Of a stretch of 7,482 bases of DNA, positions 1-7,200 are shown one piece after another; within the stretch, counting starts at the first letter, position 1; each line of letters starts with the position of its first letter. Made by a program: the position numbers and the translations under genes. The DNA is from Verrucomicrobiales bacterium (GTDB lineage Bacteria > Verrucomicrobiota > Verrucomicrobiia > Verrucomicrobiales > DEV007): contig JAGNMT010000165.1 of the NCBI GenBank assembly GCA_017991025.1, positions 1-7,482 of the forward strand, given 5' to 3'. Under the pieces are notes generated by a model. The model was not told where the DNA came from and made no database searches. It saw nothing but the letters and a program-made list of their open reading frames with translations.

Positions 1-1
1 C

Positions 2-163
2 CTCATGGAGCTTTAGACCTTTGGGGATGTCGTAGTCGGACTCCTGCTGTTGCGAGGCCTCGCCATGGGCGGCGCGTTCGAGGAGCTGGGGCACGAAAAG
101 GCTACCTTCGAGCCTGAGGGTGTCGAAAGGGAGCGAATCGGCAGAGTGGCGGCGACGGGGCAT
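2..163 (-). CDS. N-terminal 54 codons of a further operon gene, possibly a restriction-modification methyltransferase; truncated by window edge
   Basis: An open frame starts with ATG at 163 and runs without a stop to the left edge. It begins MPRRRHSADSLPFDTLRLEG and continues with SLFVPQLLERAAHGEA and then SDYDIPKGLKLHE. Most codons end in G or C, the basic N-terminus is followed by a plausible amphipathic helix, and the frame is closed by a TAA at 190-188, which leaves this ATG as the only ATG start. It lies 34 bases after the nuclease stop on the same strand, so it is probably the fourth gene of the operon. No clear Shine-Dalgarno precedes it. Recalled rather than tested: LPFDTLR(I/L)EG...IPKGL(K/N)L N-termini occur in large Eco57I-like/type IIG-type methyltransferase proteins next to DrmD-like helicases. 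That would supply the modification arm of the system, but 54 residues contain no catalytic motif, so the function stays open. Confidence 0.7.
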   Translation of the reverse strand, partial: MPRRRHSADSLPFDTLRLEGSLFVPQLLERAAHGEASQQQESDYDIPKGLKLHE

Positions 164-197
164 GGGGGCAGAGCTTGACTCGATTGGTTACAGGCTT
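164..197 (-). other. Short intergenic spacer between nuclease gene and next gene
   Basis: This is the only true gap between genes in the window. It holds no hairpin followed by a T-run, no recognisable -35/-10 pair and no strong Shine-Dalgarno. It therefore reads as an internal operon spacer rather than a transcription boundary. Confidence 0.55.
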
Positions 198-1421
198 TCA
201 AACACTGGATTTAGAACGGCTCAAGCTATCGCGAAGCTTTTTTAGAAACGAGCGCAGAAACTCGTAGAGCGCTTGCTCCTCGCAGGGGAAGGAGAACTCA
301 CGATTGAACCAACCGTCCTGACAACGGAACTGGTCAATCAATCCAAGCTCCCGAAGGAGTCGCTCCGGCGTCGCACGTTTTTCATCGCCATCGATGCAGT
401 TCCAGAATGAGAGTGTGCTCGATTCGTTCGAAGTGGTGTCCACGTGGATCTTCAAATTCTCCAGTCCGCAATTTTCGAACACAGCGACTGTGGGACGATA
501 CGGGTAAACTTTCGAAAACGGAGATACATCCTTTTGGAATTCGTAAATCAATCGCTGGCACCTGAAGGCCGGCAAGTCGTTCATGATTGCTTTCAAATTG
601 AGAGCGGCTTTGTATCTCTCACCGACCTTCAAGAGGTCGTAGAATTCTTCCATCAGGGGTTGGTTCATGGCGTTTTGTCCAAGTTTAAGAATAAGCTGAC
701 GATATTGCCGGATGACGTGGGCGACTTCCAGATTTGAGTCTGCGGCGGACCCAACACAGGGTCTGAGCCAGCCAGAGTGAAGGTCGTCCGGAGCATCCGC
801 AAAGGCGCAAATGGATTTTAGGAGCGGTTCGACTTGCTCCCTTTCTTCGTCGGGCCATCCGTGGGTGCAAGGGCGCCCCTTCTGTTGGAGGGTCAGGTAG
901 ACGATGGCCTCGCAATCCAATTTCCAGACCGTTCGCACCTTTTCCAGATAGCGCACCACCTGACAGTCCATGTCACCGGCGCCGTTGATCTTGTTCTCGA
1001 TGATAATGGCCTTGGGTCGATCTCCCCGGGTGCCACGGATGAGCAGGTCGATCCGTCCGGGCTCCCGCTCGATGATAGCATCGCGGTAGTCTTCCAGATC
1101 GAGTTTCAAATCGTGCCTCTCATTAAGGAACTCAAGGAAGAGCATCAGGAATCGGTCTCCCTGTCCGTGGGAACCGTCCGGATCAAGGATAGCCGCCATG
1201 ACATCGCTGTGCAGATTCTCCCGATGGTAGATATTGGAAGCTAGGGCAAACGCATTGAAGCCAAGGTCGACTTCGCGGCGCATCCGGTTGGCTTCAAACC
1301 TCGCCCCGAGTGCTCGGAGTGCAGGATCATCCACGAAACTCTGAAATCTCTGAAGAAGCCGGGAGCACTCCCCCGAGACAGCGTCCAACAGACTGATTTC
1401 CTCTGTCAGCGACGGCATCAT
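198..1421 (-). CDS. PD-(D/E)XK nuclease superfamily protein (PDDEXK_4 type)
   Basis: Complete 407-residue predicted metal-dependent DNA nuclease, cytoplasmic, with no signal peptide or membrane segment. Seen: an N-terminal family motif with ENLHSDVMAAILDPDGSHG (68-86) followed by a hydrophobic FLMLFLEFL helix; a catalytic core with E118 or E120, D125 in GRIDLLI (122-128), E142 and K144 in IENKI (141-145), and a following Q154-x3-Y158. This is the D...ExK pattern of the superfamily and fits PF14281-like proteins in length and order. The C-terminal half (about 230-407) is of unknown role and may bind DNA or a partner. The ATG at 1421 overlaps the upstream TGA (ATGA) and is followed by a second ATG, so either could be used; no Shine-Dalgarno is seen. 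The 3' part is distinctly AT-richer than the helicase genes (83/180 G+C at 421-600). Context suggests it is the cleavage effector of the helicase cassette, in place of the PLD-family DrmC of canonical DISARM. Proteins of this family also occur as stand-alone accessory genes, so functional linkage is inferred. Confidence 0.85.
   Translation of the reverse strand: MMPSLTEEISLLDAVSGECSRLLQRFQSFVDDPALRALGARFEANRMRREVDLGFNAFALASNIYHRENLHSDVMAAILDPDGSHGQGDRFLMLFLEFLNERHDLKLDLEDYRDAIIEREPGRIDLLIRGTRGDRPKAIIIENKINGAGDMDCQVVRYLEKVRTVWKLDCEAIVYLTLQQKGRPCTHGWPDEEREQVEPLLKSICAFADAPDDLHSGWLRPCVGSAADSNLEVAHVIRQYRQLILKLGQNAMNQPLMEEFYDLLKVGERYKAALNLKAIMNDLPAFRCQRLIYEFQKDVSPFSKVYPYRPTVAVFENCGLENLKIHVDTTSNESSTLSFWNCIDGDEKRATPERLLRELGLIDQFRCQDGWFNREFSFPCEEQALYEFLRSFLKKLRDSLSRSKSSV
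1418..1421 (-). promoter_or_regulatory. ATGA stop-start overlap, SNF2 to nuclease gene
   Basis: The SNF2 stop TGA (1420-1418) overlaps the nuclease ATG (1421-1419), and another ATG follows at 1418-1416. There is no Shine-Dalgarno upstream (CCTGCTGACCT), which again points to coupled translation. Confidence 0.7.
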
Positions 1422-4264
1422 AGGTCAGCAGGAAGCAGGACGTAAACCCCGAGCACATCCACCGGAAGGCAGGGCGTGACATCGTAGCTGCCAACATCCT
1501 TGGCGGCTTCACGAACGCGGCGATGATCGACGAGGAGGGCGTCGGCCCGGTTCTCCGCGAGAGTCTCAAGGAAGTTGGTCTGTCCGGCCAGAAACTCGAG
1601 GGCGGCGGTGATCTCGCGGGATGCCGCCTCGGGAGAGAGGTTGGCGCAGGGCTCTGCCTCGAGCAGGGCCGCCACTTCAGTGTCCTCGAGCCAGCGCGGA
1701 TCGGCCCGCCCCGACACGGCGAGCGTCACGCACTCCTCAGCCATGAGGGTGCGCACGTCGTCACGCTTTTTGGTGGTGAGCTGGTGACGCAGACGCAGGA
1801 GAAAGAGGCTGGTGACGACCTCGACACTGCCGGTCACGGTCGCGGCGCATCGAGCGGCATAAGCGTTGCCGACCCCGGCCAGCGCATCCTCGAGGATGGT
1901 GTCGGCAAGCAGGGAAACGAGCGGATGGGTGCGGTGAATGAAGCGCGTCCCGGCCATCTGCGGGTAACGAAAATCGAGAGTAAAGGGCTTGGCCAACTCC
2001 TCGAGTTCGAGTCGTTCGCGCAGGGACTGCGGCAAATGTTGGGGAAGGAACCGGAAGGCGGATTTCCGGAAGGGTTCGAGCGGTGCATTGAGCCGGGCAC
2101 AGGCGGCCCTGACAAAACGCTCAATGTCTTCCGGTGAGCCGAGGAGGGCACGTTGGCGCTCCCACTCGGGTAACACCTCGTCGGGGCGCAAGCGACGCTG
2201 GGCAAAGACGGTGCGGTTGGCTTTGGCCTTTTCCATCGCGTCCTGCCACTGCGCCTGCACGGGAGCAAGCTCCTCACCCAAGCCGTCGAAATCGAACTCC
2301 TTCTGGTAATTGACGGCACGATTCTTTTTGAGCAGAGCTGCCTTGATGAGGGCCTGGTTGATACGCTGCTCGTCCGCCGGCATGGGCACGAGGATGCCGA
2401 GCTCCTTGCGGATGGCCTCGGCCTTGCGAAGGATGACATTGAGAATGAAGCCATCGACCGGATTGTCCTGCCCGTAGAGCATGGTGGCGCGGACCTCTTT
2501 GGCTTCCTGGCCGAAGCGATCGACACGACCTTCGCGCTGCTCGTGCCGGGACGGGTTCCACGCGAGGTCATAGTGGACCACGGCGGTGAAGTAGCGCTGA
2601 AGATTGATCCCTTCGGAAAGACAGTCGGTCGCCACAAGAATGAGGGGCCTCCCCTCGTCCATCGCAGTCTCGCCGAGCACCTGGACACGCGCCTCACGTT
2701 CGCTGGGCGTGTATTCCCCGGTGATCGCGTCGATGACGGCCTCTTTGAAAACCGTCCCCAGTTGGCTGGCGACATAGCGGGCGGTGGCGATGTAGCGGCA
2801 GAAGACGACCGGTCGGAATCCCTCGTCGAGGAGGCCTTTGAGGTGGGAGATGAGAGCAGCGAGCTTGGGATCTCCTTTGGCACCGGCGAGCCGATTGGCG
2901 GTTTCGATGAGGGACCGTAGATGAAAGGATTCTTCATCGAGAGCGGCGGCGGGCTCGAGGTCGGTCTGCGAGAGATCGTCGCCGTCACCGTCATAGAGTC
3001 GCTCGTCATCATCCGGGGCGAGGCCCTCCGCCTCAAGGATGTCGGCGGTCAATCCGTCTCTGCCCGCTGAATTGGTGAGGCGAGTCTTGAGGGCCTTGGC
3101 GGCGGCGGCCGGCGAGGATGAAACGCATCGCAGCAAGGCGAGGGTGGCATACCAGATCATGCGGGCGGCCTGCCCATCGGCCGCCTCGGCCCGCTCGGCG
3201 AGGCCCACGCAATAGTCGCGCACTTCATCGAAGAACCGGCCCCAGTCCCCGGTGAGGGCGTAGGTGACCTCGGTAGTGAAGCGCCGGGGGAAGACACTGG
3301 TGTCCTGCCACTCCTCAATATCTTTGCGACGGCGCTGGACAAAGTGGCGGGCCAACTCGTCGCGAAGTGATTTGTTGGCCTCGGTGCGGTCGTCACGGAG
3401 CGAGGAAAACTCAGGTCGGAGCAGGGAGAGCAGATTGTAAAAGGCATCGTTGTCTCCGGAGTGCGGTGTCGCAGTGAGCAACACAAGATGGCGGTCCTCG
3501 TCGGCGGCGAGGCGCTGCAGCAACTCGAAACGGAGTTGCTTTCCTTGTCCGACCGCTGCACACGAGTGGGCCTCATCGACCACGATGCACTCCGGGGCGA
3601 TGGAGAGAAAGTGTTCGCGGTGCCGCTCGCTCTTGATGTAGTCGAGGCTGACGACGACAAAGGGATAGAGGTCGAAGAGAGATTTGCCTGGGGGCAGAGA
3701 TTTCTCAAGACGAGTGACGTTGCCGGAGGTCAGGGCGGCGGCACGGATGTGAAAGCGATTCTCCAGCTCGCCCTGCCACTGATCGACGAGGTGGGGCGGG
3801 CACAGCACCGCACATCTCGTGATCTCGCCCCGGTCGAGTAACTCGCGGATGATGAGACCTGCCTCGATCGTTTTCCCGATACCGACGTCGTCGGCAATAA
3901 GAAGCCTGATGACGGGCAGTCGCAAGGCCATGAGTAGAGGCACGAGCTGATAGGCGCGAGGTTCGACGGCGATGTTGCCGAAGGAGCGGAAGGGCCCCGC
4001 TCCGTTGCGAAGCTTGAGATGGATGGCATCGCGAAGCAGTGTCGCCGCATGGTGGCTGCCATGGCGATCCGGGTCAGGCGGAGGAAAGGTCGATGACCGC
4101 GGGGCCTCAGGCTCGAGATCGGGCAGGATCAGGGAGATGTCCTCTTCCGCACCGCCGAGAGGCCGCAGGAGGAGCGCCGAGGGAGTGGACCCTGGCTGCA
4201 CGACCCACTCGCGACCACGAACGGCCACCAAGGCTCCCGGAGAAAATTCGATCATCTGACTCAT
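1418..4264 (-). CDS. drmD: SNF2/RapA-type ATPase, DrmD-like (DISARM class 1 helicase)
   Basis: Complete 948-residue SNF2-family ATPase, expected to move along double-stranded DNA in a defence complex in the cytoplasm. Seen: an N-terminal segment with PGALVAVRGREWVV (9-22), which resembles the start of DrmD proteins as I recall them; motif I DDVGIGKT (125-132); Ia LCPPHLVDQW (154-163); II DEAH (230-233); III LTATPHSG (263-270); an acidic inter-lobe linker (about 411-446); IV VVFCRY (486-491); V ATDCLSEGINLQ (545-556); and VI REGRVDRFGQ (577-586), which is the RapA-like form. All motor residues appear intact. The C-terminal third (about 600-948) is helical and of no recognised fold. The ATG at 4264 overlaps the upstream TGA; a second ATG at codon 4 is an alternative start. 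No Shine-Dalgarno is visible (upstream is CCTCCTCCCACCTC), so coupled translation is likely. SNF2 identity is certain. DrmD is the best match, but a DpdE-like or other RapA-like defence helicase cannot be excluded. Confidence 0.9.
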   Translation of the reverse strand: MSQMIEFSPGALVAVRGREWVVQPGSTPSALLLRPLGGAEEDISLILPDLEPEAPRSSTFPPPDPDRHGSHHAATLLRDAIHLKLRNGAGPFRSFGNIAVEPRAYQLVPLLMALRLPVIRLLIADDVGIGKTIEAGLIIRELLDRGEITRCAVLCPPHLVDQWQGELENRFHIRAAALTSGNVTRLEKSLPPGKSLFDLYPFVVVSLDYIKSERHREHFLSIAPECIVVDEAHSCAAVGQGKQLRFELLQRLAADEDRHLVLLTATPHSGDNDAFYNLLSLLRPEFSSLRDDRTEANKSLRDELARHFVQRRRKDIEEWQDTSVFPRRFTTEVTYALTGDWGRFFDEVRDYCVGLAERAEAADGQAARMIWYATLALLRCVSSSPAAAAKALKTRLTNSAGRDGLTADILEAEGLAPDDDERLYDGDGDDLSQTDLEPAAALDEESFHLRSLIETANRLAGAKGDPKLAALISHLKGLLDEGFRPVVFCRYIATARYVASQLGTVFKEAVIDAITGEYTPSEREARVQVLGETAMDEGRPLILVATDCLSEGINLQRYFTAVVHYDLAWNPSRHEQREGRVDRFGQEAKEVRATMLYGQDNPVDGFILNVILRKAEAIRKELGILVPMPADEQRINQALIKAALLKKNRAVNYQKEFDFDGLGEELAPVQAQWQDAMEKAKANRTVFAQRRLRPDEVLPEWERQRALLGSPEDIERFVRAACARLNAPLEPFRKSAFRFLPQHLPQSLRERLELEELAKPFTLDFRYPQMAGTRFIHRTHPLVSLLADTILEDALAGVGNAYAARCAATVTGSVEVVTSLFLLRLRHQLTTKKRDDVRTLMAEECVTLAVSGRADPRWLEDTEVAALLEAEPCANLSPEAASREITAALEFLAGQTNFLETLAENRADALLVDHRRVREAAKDVGSYDVTPCLPVDVLGVYVLLPADL
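4261..4264 (-). promoter_or_regulatory. ATGA stop-start overlap, helicase to SNF2 gene
   Basis: The TGA stop of the DUF1998 helicase (4263-4261) shares bases with the ATG of the SNF2 gene (4264-4262). The bases just upstream lack a GGAGG-like site, so terminating ribosomes probably reinitiate here and production of the two ATPases is linked. Confidence 0.7.
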
Positions 4265-7200
4265 GAGGTGGGAGGAGGAGAACCGAATATGTCGGGAAAG
4301 TCCCGGAATACTTTCTCCCAGCGATCCTGAGATTCTCCGAAGGTGACGAGGTGATAGCCGCGATCGGCCGCATAGGCTTCGATCTCGGGCGGTGGCGGAG
4401 TGAGAAAAATCACGGATCGGGAACCGCGGTAAATCGCATCAGCAACTGCATCGGTGCCGTTCAGGGGAACGAGGGTCTGATCGGGCTGTCGAAGGCTCAA
4501 ACGGGCAACGAGCTGGAGCCACTGATCCAAGAGGGTCTGGTCGGACGCATCACTCTCTTTGACCTGAACAATCAACGGACTGGACGGGACGATCTGGCCA
4601 TTCGCCAGTGAGACGAGAAAGCGCAGGGCCTCCCTGTCCCGCCGATCAATGATCTCGTGGTCGGGCTGATTGAAATAGGAGAGAAGGCAATGGTAGCAGC
4701 CCGCCTCGCAAGTGAAGATCTTCGAGTCGTCACCTGCCTCTTGCTCGGTGAGCTGATCGATCTCAAACGGCCCATCGGGCACGGTGAAATGCATCAAGGT
4801 CAGCGCTTTCCTTGCCGCGAGGGCGAGATATACGGAATCCGTCGCCAACTGATTGAGGACCCCTGCCCCACCCTCGGCTGACTCGTAAAGGAGGAAGGAT
4901 CGCCGGTCGATTCGCGACGGCAGTGGCTCCACCGCAAGCTCGGACGACTCGATCTGGAAGGTCTGCTCGATGCCACGGGCCAAGGCGGCTTGGATGGTCG
5001 CCATGGAGCCTTCCTCAAGCATATCGCTCGGAGTCAAGATCAGGACATTGCGGTGATCTTCGACGAAGGGAACGATCTGCTGGGGGCTGACCTTGCTGTT
5101 TTCCTCTTCGTCTTTCTCATCGTCCCCGCTCTCCGAGGGGTCTTCGCCCTTGCTCCATTGTCCGGTGAGCGGGTTGATGTAAAAGCCGAGCTGGTTCTTG
5201 TTCTTCCGTCGTCTCCAGCCACGGTTGATACGCCAGAGGGCGGCGGCGGGTGAATAGGTGAGGGTCGCCGCTTTCTCTTCGTTCGAGACCACGTCGGAGG
5301 ATCTCTTTTCCAGAACTCCACCGGGCCCGGGCAAGAAGCGGTAGGTCGTGACGATGTCGAAGCCCTGTCGTTGGCGATCCTCTTCGTTCACCGAAATGCG
5401 ATCGACCGGGTGAGTCTCGACGGTGTCGATACGGTAGAGCTGGTTGACCCGGCTCTCGGGGACAAAGGTCTTTCCACAATATTCGCAGACGTGATCCTTT
5501 GGCTCGGGGTCTTCGGGCCGACCGAGGTGACCGTAGCCGCAATAGGTGCAGATGAGCGCATTGATGGTGCCCAGCTTCGCCTCCGACGAAATGTGATCGG
5601 CGTTCGTGACATTGAGCTTGGCACGGGTGACGCGGAACATGCGACCCTCGTGGTAGATGAGGCTGCGGGGGCCAAACTCGGAGAGGGCGAGAAAGCGCGG
5701 CCGACTGACCATGGCCCCGGCCTCTTTTTCACCGGACCTGGAACGTCCCGCCGCCGGGATCCACGCCATGAGGGGAAGCCGCGGAAAGTTGTATCCGGGC
5801 AGGAAGCCCTGGCTGGCGAGGTAGCGGAAGGTGTAGAAGTCATTGTTCTGCCCGCCCCCAGTTTTTTTGAGGAGGTTGATCTGATTGAGAGCGTCGAGGT
5901 AGCGGGTTCTGGCGCTGTCGGACTCCCGCTTCGGTGTGGATGGGCTCTTGTGAATTCTGAAGGCGCGGTCCAACTGGCGCTGGGTCGCATCGTAAAGCTC
6001 CCTCCAGCGATCGAAGGCATGATCAAAGGCACTCGCGCTCCTGTCGATGACCTGCTCGACATATTGGTCGTGGAACCAATCGCATCCCTGAAGCTCGCCA
6101 GAGACCTGCTTGATCACCTTGCTCGCCGCTGCTACGGCACGTTCCCGGACCTCCGGGCGGGTGAGTCGATCCTGCAGATCCTGGATCAATGGCTTCACCG
6201 GTTCCTCGAGATCGAGCATCTCGGCGATGCTGGTCGAGATCGGCGTCTGGGCGCTGGCCAGCCAGACGGCATGGAGGTGGCTCTCGATGAGGTCGCGATT
6301 CTTGAGGTCGAGGGTGGGTGCCTTGACGACGCCATGGACCATGTCGTTGGCATGGGCAAAGAACCACTGATCGTGCGGACTCATCGCCGCACAGTAGGTG
6401 ACGACGAGGGCTGCCTGGCCGGAACGACCCGCTCGACCGCTACGTTGGGCGTAGTTGGCCGGCGTTGGCGGGACGTTGCGCATGTAGACGGTATTCAATG
6501 CGGAGATGTCGACGCCCAGCTCCATCGTGGGCGAGCAGTAGAGGACGGGGAGTCGGACGAGGGGGCCTTTTTGCCCGGATTCCGACCACCATTCCTTGTC
6601 TCGATCCGACATGCGGAAGCGCGCCTCGAGGACCTTTCGCTTTTCCGGTTCGACCTGGGCGGTGTGCTCGTGCGCCTCGTAGTCGTAGAGATGATGGTCG
6701 CGATCTGCGATCACCCGGCTCACGGAATCGTAGAGCTGCCGGAAGAACTCGTTGGCACGACTCCCGTCCTGAACCGGATTCGGATTTAGCTTCCACACGA
6801 TCGCGGTGTCTTTCAGCACCCATCCAAGGGTTGCGGTGCCCTTCCCGGGCTTGGCGACGGGACGACTCTCCACAAAATTACTCGCCGCGTGAAGGAAGGC
6901 CCGCACGAGTTCGACCAGTTCGTCCCCTTTCGCTTTGTGGATCAGACTTTGTTCCTCCTCGTCTCCCCATGTCTTCGAGAAACGGATTTCGCGGATCAGT
7001 CGCGACCGGGCACCACCTCCAATGAGATCATCGCGTTTCTTCCCCTGGGCATCGGGGCGCTTGTCGAGAATCAGGAATTTTGTCGTCACGAGCCGCTCAT
7101 CGGCACCGAAGGACCAACGTTCCGTCAAATAGTCCGAGACGAGTGGAGCGATGCGCTCCTGCGCTGAGGTATCAAAGTAGTTCGATGCAACGCAAAGATC

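Noticed and set aside
13..201. A 62-codon minus-strand frame starting at TTG 201
   Set aside because: It is S/P-rich with a TTG start. The alternative frame from ATG 163 is open to the edge and has protein-like composition.
220..250. A T-run (gcttttttag) near the 3' end of the nuclease gene, considered as a terminator
   Set aside because: It lies inside the coding sequence, has no stable GC-rich stem next to it, and the T-run is on the plus strand, the wrong orientation for minus-strand transcription.
834..1244. A 136-codon plus-strand frame opposite the nuclease gene
   Set aside because: It covers the nuclease catalytic core on the other strand and has no recognisable motif or start context.
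1834..3036. A 400-codon minus-strand frame inside the SNF2 gene
   Set aside because: The translation is S/P/R-rich low complexity, typical of a shifted frame in GC-rich DNA, while the overlapping SNF2 frame carries motifs IV-VI.
3157..3708. A 183-codon minus-strand frame within the SNF2 N-lobe
   Set aside because: It is an S/R/T-rich shadow of the frame that carries DEAH and TATP motifs.
5371..6789. A 472-codon open frame on the plus strand opposite the DUF1998 helicase
   Set aside because: It lies wholly antisense to a protein with clear helicase motifs. Its translation shows no recognisable domain and is explained by GC-rich codon bias, which leaves few stops in the mirrored frame.
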